DNA from: an uncultured Asticcacaulis sp.
GTDB lineage: Bacteria; Pseudomonadota; Alphaproteobacteria; Caulobacterales; Caulobacteraceae
DNA: 7,167 nucleotides
Direction of reading: 5' to 3'
NCBI GenBank assembly: GCA_946480525.1
Contig: CAMLLA010000216.1
Coordinates: 1-7,167 of the forward strand
The stretch's first letter is position 1. The number at the start of each line of letters is the position of its first letter. Position numbers and translations under genes: made by a program. The notes below the pieces were generated by a model. It was not told the DNA's origin. It did no database searches and saw nothing but the letters and a program-made list of their open reading frames with translations. Positions 1-5,995 of this stretch are shown here, piece by piece.

Positions 1-71
1 CGCAAGGCCAGAAAAGCCAGGGGCTGACCCAGACGTTCAATCCAGTCGCCGTTCAGCTTCAATGACGCCAT
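1..71 (-). CDS. N-terminal fragment of an unrecognised protein (runs off left edge)
   Basis: On the minus strand an open frame begins with ATG at 71-69 and stays open to the window edge, reading MASLKLNGDWIERLGQPLAF and then a few more hydrophobic residues. A purine-rich GGGGAG lies at 81-76, only 4 nt from the ATG, which is a rather short ribosome-binding spacing. A second in-frame ATG at 104-102 would add 11 residues (MLLSLKGAGSG) but has a weaker upstream signal. The frame lies about 90 bp downstream of the prfB stop in the same direction, so it could be co-transcribed with prfB; I see no convincing terminator between them. I do not recognise the family from 23 residues. It could also be chance, because the frame stays open upstream into prfB and so has no stop to mark its start. 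Confidence 0.45.
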   Translation of the reverse strand, partial: MASLKLNGDWIERLGQPLAFLAL

Positions 72-159
72 GCCGCTCCCCGCACCTTTTAGGGAGAGCA
101 GCATAACATCGTTCCGGAAAACGCGAACCGAAAAATGGTTACCGGGATTGCACGCCTGT

Positions 160-1282
160 TTAAGCCTCAGCCGCGTCGCGCGTCACGCCGACCCGTTGGG
201 CAAGCGAAGCGCCCATGAAGTCATCGAGGTCGCCATCAAGCACGGCCTGCGTGTCCGAAGTCTCGACATTGGTGCGCAGGTCCTTGACCATCTGGTAGGG
301 CTGCAGGACATACGAGCGGATCTGGTGCCCCCAGCCAATGTCGGTCTTCTGATCCTCAAGCGCCTGCTGCGCCGCCTCACGCTTCTGCAGTTCGGCCTCA
401 TAAAGGCGCGCGCGCAGCATCTTCCACGCCTCGTCACGGTTGGCGTGCTGCGATCGGCCGGCCTGACACGCGACCGCGATGCCTGTCGGAATGTGCGTCA
501 GGCGGACAGCCGAGTCGGTCTTGTTGATGTGCTGACCGCCGGCACCCGAAGCGCGATAGGTGTCGGTGCGGACGTCGGACGGATTGATGTCGATGACGAT
601 GGTGTCGTCGACGACGGGATAAACCCAGACCGAAGCGAAGGAGGTATGGCGACGGGCGTTGGAATCGTAAGGCGAAATGCGCACAAGGCGATGTACGCCC
701 GCCTCGGTCTTCAGCCAGCCATAGGCGTTTTCACCGGAGACCTTCAGCGTCACCGACTTGATGCCGGCCTGTTCACCCGGCGTTTCTTCCTCGACCGCCA
801 CGCTCATATTGTGGGCGGTCGCCCAGCGCGTATACATGCGCAGCAGAATACCGGCCCAGTCGTTCGACTCGGTGCCGCCGGCGCCCGAATTGATTTCGAC
901 ATAGGCGTCATTGCCGTCGGCTTCGCCGGAAAGCAGGGCTTCGAGTTCGGCCCGGCCGGCACGCGCCTTCAGGCCCTTCAGCATGTTGCGCGCTTCCTCG
1001 ATCAGGCTCTCGTCGCCTTCCATGTCGCCCAGCTCGGCGAACTCGATGGCGTCTTTCAGCTCTTTTTCGAGCGACGTCACGGCGTCGACCGATGCTGCGA
1101 GTTTTGAGCGCTCACGCGAGATTTTCTGCGCTTCTTCGGGCTTGTCCCACAGCGTCGGGTCTTCGACGCGGGCATTGAGTTCATCGAGACGTCTTAGAGC
1201 GACATCCCAGTCAAAGACGCCTCCTGAGCAGGCCTACGGACTGCTCGATCTCGGAAGCTGCGGCTTCGATATCCAAACGCAT
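160..1282 (-). CDS. prfB: Peptide chain release factor 2 (RF2), expressed by programmed +1 frameshift
   Basis: RF2 recognises UGA and UAA in the ribosomal A site and triggers peptidyl-tRNA hydrolysis in the cytoplasm. The gene is two joined segments on the minus strand, 1282-1214 then 1212-160. ATG at 1282 opens a 23-codon leader ([15 protein letters not shown]...LLRRRL) ending at in-frame TGA 1213-1211. Skipping one T continues into [20 protein letters not shown] and the main body, giving about 373 residues, normal for RF2. The peptidyl-hydrolysis motif GGQ sits at residues 248-250 in [17 protein letters not shown]. The stop-recognition tripeptide is SPY (203-205) instead of the E. coli SPF. 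Ala is at the position that is Thr246 in E. coli K-12, the usual residue elsewhere. AAGGA at 1294-1290, 7 nt before the ATG, supports the start. The gene's own stop is TAA (162-160). A GTG start at 1080 (306 aa) would wrongly remove part of domain 1. It lies about 155 bp after mrcA, same strand. Confidence 0.96.
1211..1225 (-). promoter_or_regulatory. RF2 programmed +1 ribosomal frameshift site
   Basis: Minus-strand sequence AGG AGG CGT CTT TGA C. An internal Shine-Dalgarno-like AGGAGG (1225-1220) is separated by exactly 3 nt (CGT) from the slippery CTT (1216-1214), followed by in-frame TGA (1213-1211) in the weak context TGAC. This matches the E. coli arrangement AGGGGG-TAT-CTT-TGA-C in every element. 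In the known mechanism, low RF2 slows termination at UGA, and the close SD contact pushes the ribosome from CUU to UUU in the +1 frame, so RF2 tunes its own synthesis. The frame downstream (GAC, Asp) runs straight into conserved RF2 sequence, so this is not a sequencing error. Confidence 0.96.
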
Positions 1283-1289
1283 TGGGGGA

Positions 1290-1338
1290 TCCTTAAATTC
1301 GAAGGCCGGGATGTATAGGGCGTTGCCCAGGATTTCAA
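1290..1338 (-). promoter_or_regulatory. Candidate prfB promoter and ribosome binding site
   Basis: On the minus strand TTGAAA (1338-1333) and TATACA (1317-1312) are separated by 15 nt. Read against the Caulobacter housekeeping pattern from memory (TTGACGS, 10-14 nt, GCTANAWC), it is TTGAAAT, 12 nt, CCTATACA, a partial match. Transcription would start near 1305, giving a leader of about 20-25 nt with SD AAGGA at 1294-1290. A perfect 7-bp dyad at 1335-1351 overlaps the -35. The ribosome binding site is convincing; the promoter is only a proposal. Read-through from mrcA is also possible. Confidence 0.4.
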
Positions 1339-1437
1339 GCTGAAAGCTTGATGATCGAGTGTTTGCGCCGCACACGCCTGTAGCCAGCTAACCGTTCCTA
1401 TACCTCCCCGGCAAACCTGGAAGTATCGGCCGGAGGC

Positions 1438-3816
1438 TTAGTCGTTCGGGGTGATCGGCGGAGCTTCGTCAGCGACCGGAGCCTTGTCGCCTGCATCATC
1501 CCAGGCGTCGAGATAAGGCGTCGGGCCGTCCTCGACGGGTCGGTAGGTGATCTGCGGTTCCGTGCCCGGCTTGAAGGCTTCCTCGCGGCCGCGGATCGAG
1601 ACATAGACCGCGTCCTTCGGCTTGTTGAACTGGCGCTTGGGCCGGTTGACATAGGCGGCTTTCATGAAGTCGATAAAGACCGGAAGCGCTGCCTGTGAAC
1701 CGGTTTCCTTGTCGCCCAGAGACCGGTTGTCGTCGAAACCGATATAGACGCCGACCACCAGGTCCGCCGAGAACCCCATGAACCAGGCTGAGCGATAGTC
1801 ATTGGTCGTGCCCGTCTTGCCGCCGACAGGGAAACCCAGTTCCCGCGCCCGCACGGCTGTGCCGCGTTCAACGACGCCTTGCAGGAAGGAGTTCATCTGG
1901 TAGGCGGTGATCGGATCCATGACCTGCGTGCCCTGCGGCAGCAGGCGCGGGCTTTCCAGCCCATCGAACGCGTCGCGGCAGGCGGCCGGGCATTGTCGTT
2001 CGTCGGCCTTGTAGATCACCTTGCCGTCGCGGTCCTGAACCTGGTCGATCAGGTGCGGCTTCACGCGGCGGCCACCATTGACGAACATGGAATAGGCGCT
2101 GGCCAGGCGATAGGGCTGGACTTCCCCGGCCCCAAGTACCACTGACATTTCCGCCGGCATCTTATCGGCGACACCGAAATCGTTGACGATTTTCTGGGTG
2201 ATCGGCTTGATCCCGATGCGCTGGGCCAGGCGAACCGTCATCAGGTTGCGTGACAATTCGATACCGCGGCGGATCGGCTGCGGGCCCATATAGTCATGCT
2301 CATAGTTCTGCGGCGTCCACATCTTGCCGTCGCCGCCCATCATGGAAATCGGGCCGTCTTCAACGATGGAGGCCGGCGTGAAATCACGCTCCAGCGCCAC
2401 GGCATAGACGAAGGGCTTGATCGACGAACCGGGCTGACGCAGGGCCTGGGTGGCACGGTTGAACTTCGACAGCGAGAACGAATAGCCTCCGACCATCGCC
2501 ACGATGCGGCCCGAGTAAGGATCGACGACCACCATGGCGCCGTTGACATTCGGCACCTGATGCAGGCGATAAGCACCATCGGAAATCTTCGAGACATAGA
2601 TCAGATCGCCGGCCTTCAGCCCCTTGCCGGCCTTGGCCCAGGCAACGTCTTCACCGCGCAGGGCGCCTGAGCCGCCGTCATAGGCGCGCACCGAACCGGA
2701 CGCCGAGGTGACAAGGCCGATCTGCCAGTCACGGCGTTCTGACGGCGCCTTGCGGTTCATCTGCAGCCGGTTCTCCGCGTCCTGGGCTTCTCGCTCCCAA
2801 CGGTCACTTACCGGAATGTTGCCCCACGCTCCGCGCCAGCCGTGGCGGCGGTCGTAAACCTCAAGCCCGGTCATCAGGGACTGAAGCGCAATGGTCTGCA
2901 GCTTCGGCTCAAGTGTCGTCTTGATATAATAGCCCTGGGTATAGATGGCGTCACGATCGGGGAACAGCGACTTGGCGCGCCGCTCGACTTCCGACACGAA
3001 ATAGTCGGCGTCGTGGTACTTGGCGCGTTCCGGCCGCGCCTCGACGACAAGGTCCTTCTGCATGGCGGACACCGCCTCAGCGCGCGTGATCCAGCCGGCC
3101 TTGTCCATTTCGCCGAGCACCCAGTTGCGCCGGTTGATAGCGGCTTCCTTGTGCGTCGTCGGCCGGTAGTTTTCCGGTCCCTTCGGCAGCGCGGCAAGGT
3201 AACCCATTTCCTCGAGCGTCAGGTCATCGACCGACTTGCCGAAATAGTTGAAGGCGGCAGCGCCGACACCGTAGGACCGATAACCGAGATAGATGTCGTT
3301 GAGATACAGTTCGAGAATCTGCTCCTTCGACAGTGACGTCTCCAGCCGCCGCGCCAGGATCACTTCCTTCAGCTTGCGGCCAAGCGTCCGCTCATTGTTC
3401 AGCAGCAGGTTCTTTGCCACCTGCTGGGTGATCGTCGATCCGCCCTCCAGACGACGGCCGCGCACGAAGTTGAGCACGTTCTTGGCCATGGCGCGGCTGA
3501 GGCCAGAAGCGTCGACACCGGAATGGTTGAAGAAGTTGCGGTCTTCGGCGGCCAGGAAGGCACGAGCAAGGTTCTGTGGAATGCGGTGATAGGGAACGTA
3601 GATCCGGCGCTCCTGGCCGTATTCGCCGATCAGCGTACCGTCCCAGGCAAAGACGCGGGCAGACGTGACAGGATGGAAATCGGCCAGCTCGGAGCCATCG
3701 GGCATGTCATGGAACAGCCATGCCGCATAGATCGCGACGGCGAAGCCGGCCACGCCGATCACCGTCATGACGCCCGCGGCGATCATTCCAAACACACGCT
3801 CGGACGACTTTACCAA
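1438..3816 (-). CDS. mrcA: Penicillin-binding protein 1A, bifunctional transglycosylase/transpeptidase
   Basis: A 792-residue class A PBP that polymerises lipid II into glycan strands (GT51 domain) and cross-links stem peptides (transpeptidase), anchored in the inner membrane with its catalytic domains in the periplasm. A short basic N-terminus precedes a membrane helix at about residues 9-35. Glycosyltransferase motifs: EDRNFFNHSGVD with catalytic Glu91; GGSTITQQ (125-132); RKLKEVILARRLE (147-159); KEQILELYLNDIYLG (164-178). An OB-like insert fills about 320-430. Transpeptidase motifs: SSIK with nucleophile Ser464, SRN (522-524), KTG (667-669). A Cys pair (609, 613) in the transpeptidase domain could form a periplasmic disulphide. 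The acidic C-terminal tail looks disordered. The start is TTG at 3816-3814: an in-frame TAA lies eight codons upstream, no ATG or GTG intervenes, and AGGGA (3827-3823) sits 6 nt ahead. The alternative ATG at codon 11 would remove the basic anchor and has poor SD spacing. The symbol may also appear as ponA or pbp1A. Confidence 0.95.
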   Translation of the reverse strand: MVKSSERVFGMIAAGVMTVIGVAGFAVAIYAAWLFHDMPDGSELADFHPVTSARVFAWDGTLIGEYGQERRIYVPYHRIPQNLARAFLAAEDRNFFNHSGVDASGLSRAMAKNVLNFVRGRRLEGGSTITQQVAKNLLLNNERTLGRKLKEVILARRLETSLSKEQILELYLNDIYLGYRSYGVGAAAFNYFGKSVDDLTLEEMGYLAALPKGPENYRPTTHKEAAINRRNWVLGEMDKAGWITRAEAVSAMQKDLVVEARPERAKYHDADYFVSEVERRAKSLFPDRDAIYTQGYYIKTTLEPKLQTIALQSLMTGLEVYDRRHGWRGAWGNIPVSDRWEREAQDAENRLQMNRKAPSERRDWQIGLVTSASGSVRAYDGGSGALRGEDVAWAKAGKGLKAGDLIYVSKISDGAYRLHQVPNVNGAMVVVDPYSGRIVAMVGGYSFSLSKFNRATQALRQPGSSIKPFVYAVALERDFTPASIVEDGPISMMGGDGKMWTPQNYEHDYMGPQPIRRGIELSRNLMTVRLAQRIGIKPITQKIVNDFGVADKMPAEMSVVLGAGEVQPYRLASAYSMFVNGGRRVKPHLIDQVQDRDGKVIYKADERQCPAACRDAFDGLESPRLLPQGTQVMDPITAYQMNSFLQGVVERGTAVRARELGFPVGGKTGTTNDYRSAWFMGFSADLVVGVYIGFDDNRSLGDKETGSQAALPVFIDFMKAAYVNRPKRQFNKPKDAVYVSIRGREEAFKPGTEPQITYRPVEDGPTPYLDAWDDAGDKAPVADEAPPITPND

Positions 3817-3822
3817 ACGACT

Positions 3823-3872
3823 TCCCTCACCTCTCGTGGCTTAACCTTTAGCAAAAGCCCGGGAATTGGCAA
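3823..3872 (-). promoter_or_regulatory. Candidate mrcA promoter and ribosome binding site
   Basis: Minus strand: TTGCCAA (3872-3866), 13-nt spacer, GCTAAAGG (3852-3845), a partial match to the Caulobacter housekeeping pattern as I recall it. In E. coli terms it is TTGCCA, 16 nt, TAAAGG with a TGC extension. The SD AGGGA (3827-3823) is 6 nt from the TTG start. A promoter is expected here because a strong terminator lies just upstream at 3946-3981. The RBS is well supported, the promoter moderately. Confidence 0.4.
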
Positions 3873-3910
3873 AGCTATTCGGAGAAATTTCCAAAAGCGT
3901 TCGCGAATGT

Positions 3911-3922
3911 GGCGAATTCGCC
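3911..3922. repeat. 12-bp perfect palindrome GGCGAATTCGCC
   Basis: A perfect palindrome in the amiC-mrcA spacer, preceded 3 bp away by an 8-bp palindrome TTCGCGAA (3900-3907). The two share GCGAA. The pair sits about 40-50 bp upstream of the proposed mrcA -35 and downstream of the terminator T-run. It could be a regulator binding site; no family is recognised, and palindromes of this size can occur by chance. Confidence 0.35.
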
Positions 3923-3945
3923 CGCTCCCGGACCAGCGGCCCGGC

Positions 3946-3981
3946 AAAAACAAAGGCACCACCGTGATCGGCGGGGCCTTT
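3946..3981 (-). terminator. Rho-independent terminator after the amidase gene
   Basis: On the minus strand AAAGGCCCCGCC (3981-3970), a 6-nt loop GATCAC, then GGTGGTGCCTTT (3963-3952) form a 12-position stem with one mismatch and one G-T pair. It is followed by G and five Ts (3950-3946). It begins about 23 nt after the amidase TGA. This is the clearest intrinsic terminator in the window and separates amiC transcription from mrcA. Confidence 0.85.
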
Positions 3982-4004
3982 GCGGACTGGACTTTTGACT
4001 GGGC

Positions 4005-5231
4005 TCAGCGGAAGCCCGCCAACGACGCATAGCGCACGTCATTTTCGAAATATTTGTCGATCGCCTTGGCCACCTGCCCCATCATTGCGTCGCGTGACCG
4101 CGAATCGGTAAGCATGGCTTCGTCCTTGGCATTGTTGACGAAACCCATTTCCAGCAGCACGGCCGGCACATCCGGGGCCAGCAGGACCACGAAACCCGCC
4201 TGACGCAGATTGGTCTTCAGAAGCGGCGTTGTTTCGCTGATATTGTCCATCACCAGCTGGGCGAAGGTAGCGGAGCGGTTCTTGGTGGCGCGCTGGGTCA
4301 GGTCGACCAGGATGCGGCTGACAATGGCGTCGTTGGGCATGTCGGCCAGCGACCAGTCCCCCTTGATGAGGGCTTTCTTGGCGATGCGTTCGCTCCCGGA
4401 ATCCGACAGGGTATAGATGCTGGCGCCGCGTGTCGTGCCGTCGCCGCCGGAATCCGAATGCAACGAAATGAACAGGTCGGCATCGGCGCCGCGGGCGATG
4501 CGGACGCGCGCCGGCAGGTCGACGAAACTGTCGGTGTCGCGGGTCATGATGACCTTGTAACGGCCCGACTTTTCCAGGCGGTCGCGCAGGGATTTGGCCG
4601 CGTTCAGGTTAATGTCTTTTTCCCACGACGTCTTGCCGCGCGCGCCGGGGTCCTTGCCGCCATGACCGGCGTCGATGACGATGATCTTCTTGCGTTTGGC
4701 GGGCAATGGGCTCTCGGCCTGGGCCACAGTCGCTGTAACGACCGGCGTCGTCTTTGGGGCGGCGTCCACCGGCATGTCGCCCGGCACGACGTCGATGACG
4801 TAGCGATAGACGCTGATGCCGTCGGCCGGGGGCAGCAGGAACCGCTTGTAGATGCGGGCGCCGGTGCGGAAGTTCAGTTTCAGGCGCGCCGCGCCCATAT
4901 CGTTTTCCAGCACCCAGTCCTTGACAATGCCCTGGCCGGCACCGGTCATAGGTGCGTCCATGCGGACGTCGGACAGTGAGATGACCTGGCGCATCTGGTC
5001 GGTGCCAGCCGACAGGACCTTACCCGCCGAGCTCTTGTCGAGCTCGATAACGATACGGGTCGTGGAGCCCGAGCCACCCATGCGGACGCGCACGACGTCG
5101 CCGGACGGCGCCGCCGCGGCAGGCAGGCCAGCGGCCGCAGCCAGACACAGCAGGCCGGCAGCGAAAAACGTCGTTAAACGTTTGAAATTGCTTAAGCCCC
5201 TGCTTTTCAGGGCATCAGCCGGAAGACACAT
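4005..5231 (-). CDS. amiC: Periplasmic N-acetylmuramoyl-L-alanine amidase, AmiC type (Amidase_3)
   Basis: A zinc amidase that cuts the bond between N-acetylmuramic acid and L-Ala of the peptide stem, used in septal peptidoglycan splitting. With the chosen start it has 408 residues: a basic N-region, a hydrophobic stretch ending in AAAAP (signal peptide, cleavage near residue 41), an AMIN-type beta-rich domain at about 45-155 for septal targeting, a Pro/Ala linker, and the catalytic domain at about 180-400. Expected zinc ligands and catalytic Glu are visible: His190 in DAGHGGKDPGA, Glu204 in SWEKDINL, His258 in ISLHSDS, Glu361 in LLEMGFV. The ATG at 5231 is preferred because GGAG (5241-5238) lies 6 nt ahead. 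An in-frame ATG at 5252 (415 aa) has no SD and adds residues before the signal peptide. It stops at TGA (4007-4005), followed by a terminator. The family is sure; the exact amiC symbol is by analogy with Caulobacter, which to my knowledge has a single amidase of this kind. Confidence 0.9.
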   Translation of the reverse strand: MCLPADALKSRGLSNFKRLTTFFAAGLLCLAAAAGLPAAAAPSGDVVRVRMGGSGSTTRIVIELDKSSAGKVLSAGTDQMRQVISLSDVRMDAPMTGAGQGIVKDWVLENDMGAARLKLNFRTGARIYKRFLLPPADGISVYRYVIDVVPGDMPVDAAPKTTPVVTATVAQAESPLPAKRKKIIVIDAGHGGKDPGARGKTSWEKDINLNAAKSLRDRLEKSGRYKVIMTRDTDSFVDLPARVRIARGADADLFISLHSDSGGDGTTRGASIYTLSDSGSERIAKKALIKGDWSLADMPNDAIVSRILVDLTQRATKNRSATFAQLVMDNISETTPLLKTNLRQAGFVVLLAPDVPAVLLEMGFVNNAKDEAMLTDSRSRDAMMGQVAKAIDKYFENDVRYASLAGFR

Positions 5232-5326
5232 TCGGAACTCCACGCACCACATTTTCTATGTTTGCAGAAGGTTATCTGTGGCACCACTATGCCTTACCGG
5301 TGTAGAAATCCGATTAAGAGGCGTGG

Positions 5327-5343
5327 TTACCGCTACTTTAACC
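5327..5343. promoter_or_regulatory. Candidate CtrA binding site upstream of amiC
   Basis: The plus strand reads TTAC, 7 nt (CGCTACT), TTAACC, i.e. the CtrA consensus TTAA-N7-TTAA(C) with one mismatch. It lies about 95-110 bp upstream of the amidase start and about 50-80 bp upstream of the plus-strand promoter at 5388. The same bases form a short inverted repeat GGTTA-N9-TAACC (5325-5343). CtrA is the master cell-cycle regulator in Caulobacterales and controls many division genes, so the context fits. One-mismatch sites also arise by chance, so this is a hypothesis. Confidence 0.35.
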
Positions 5344-5387
5344 TCTTTCCTTACCAAAGCCTTAAGGCATGGCGGAGCGCTGGCGCT

Positions 5388-5414
5388 TTTTCGCGCGCAA
5401 AGGTTTGCTATATT
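5388..5414 (+). promoter_or_regulatory. Candidate plus-strand promoter (Caulobacter housekeeping type)
   Basis: TTTTCGC (5388-5394), 12-nt spacer, GCTATATT (5407-5414). The -10 matches 6 of the 7 defined positions of GCTANAWC, and the -35 matches 5 of 7 of TTGACGS, within the allowed 10-14 nt spacing. In E. coli terms the -10 is an extended TGC-TATATT. The start site would be near 5421. The transcript would cover the small ORF at 5461 and could continue as an unusually long rne leader of about 650 nt, or be a separate short RNA. Confidence 0.45.
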
Positions 5415-5460
5415 CGGAAAGGCCTGCCTGGCGACGGATGCGCCTCAAAAAGGGCGGCTG

Positions 5461-5559
5461 ATGCAGCGGGACCTGTGTCCCGTCTGTGGTCTCAAAAATC
5501 ATCCGCATACTCCGGATTACGCTTACGCAACGTCTATTCCATATCCCATGAAACTATAG
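5461..5559 (+). CDS. Possible 32-residue small protein or leader peptide with CPVCG motif
   Basis: ATG at 5461 to TAG at 5557-5559 encodes MQRDLCPVCGLKNHPHTPDY plus 12 more residues ending in IPYPMKL. AGGG (5451-5454) lies 6 nt before the ATG, a good ribosome binding site, and a promoter-like element sits 50 bp upstream. Cys6-x2-Cys9 followed by His14-x-His16 resembles a minimal zinc-binding knuckle. A weak hairpin (5441-5445 with 5452-5456) could cover the SD. Against it: many codons end in A or T, unlike the long genes here, and the frame is open upstream across the amiC start, so the ORF is not bounded. It could be a leader peptide for rne regulation, a true micro-protein, or chance. I do not recognise the sequence. 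Confidence 0.3.
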   Translation: MQRDLCPVCGLKNHPHTPDYAYATSIPYPMKL

Positions 5560-5993
5560 CGGTCAAAATATTTCCGGATAGAAACCTGGACGGTACGGAT
5601 TAAGGTGGCGCAATCGCCGCACATGTCGAAAATTGCGTTGACGCACGGTGCTTTTTCGCGCCATGTTGCAAACAGGTATCAAAGCCTTCCTGAGTCCGAT
5701 TAAGCGCAGACCGCGCCGGACACTTAAGTCTTGAACCTTGTGATGACGTAATTGCGGCACTATCTCGCAGTCTGTCATTCAGCGGATGGCTCCCGAGCCA
5801 CTATCGCCGGATGGTCTGCACTTTCTGCCATATGACCGTCATGACGCCGAATAAATTGCGCACCTTAAGGGATCGCGCAAACCCGAGTTGGAACAATATC
5901 TTATGGGCTGCGCCTTACACGTCCGCACCGGAATGTCCGTGAGCACAAACGTCGTACATGACGTTGCCGCTCCCAGCGCGCGCCCCAACACCC
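5560..5993. other. Non-coding part of the amiC-rne divergent region
   Basis: No convincing gene. What is visible: overlapping alternative hairpins at 5605-5656 ending in TTTTT; a perfect Caulobacter-type -35 TTGACGC (5638-5644) without a good -10; a near-copy (14 of 15) of the 5382-5396 sequence at 5647-5661; a hairpin TGGCT-CCCG-AGCCA (5787-5800); a palindrome CGTCATGACG (5837-5846); an inverted repeat TTGCGC/GCGCAA (5856-5861 and 5875-5880) around CCTTAAGG; and AACGTC-N6-GACGTT (5948-5965). A 71-codon minus frame (5778-5563) is present but has no proper ribosome binding site. By eye the first half is less GC-rich than the flanking genes. Confidence 0.5.
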
Positions 5994-5995
5994 CC

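Noticed and set aside
160..1080. prfB as a 306-residue protein or N-terminally truncated pseudogene
   Set aside because: The missing N-terminus is restored exactly by the frameshift site at 1211-1225.
70..1107. 345-codon plus-strand frame opposite prfB
   Set aside because: Antisense shadow of prfB; the minus strand gives conserved RF2 motifs, while this frame gives no recognisable domain.
1401..1437. Hairpin after the mrcA stop as an intrinsic terminator
   Set aside because: CCTCC/GGAGG plus GGC/GCC can pair around a 2-nt bulge with a large loop, but no T-run follows; too weak to call.
5375..5391. AGCG-CTGG-CGCT followed by TTTTT as a plus-strand terminator
   Set aside because: The stem is only 4 bp and there is no gene upstream on that strand to terminate.
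4852..5603. Plus-strand frames of 235 and 113 codons across the amiC start
   Set aside because: Mostly antisense to the amiC signal peptide and AMIN domain, with no ribosome binding site at the ATG; only the final internal ATG at 5461 has an SD and is listed separately.
5563..5778. 71-codon minus-strand frame, Arg/His-rich, ending beside the small plus ORF
   Set aside because: Poor SD spacing, no recognisable family, composition typical of a chance frame; an internal ATG giving a basic 33-mer also lacks an SD.
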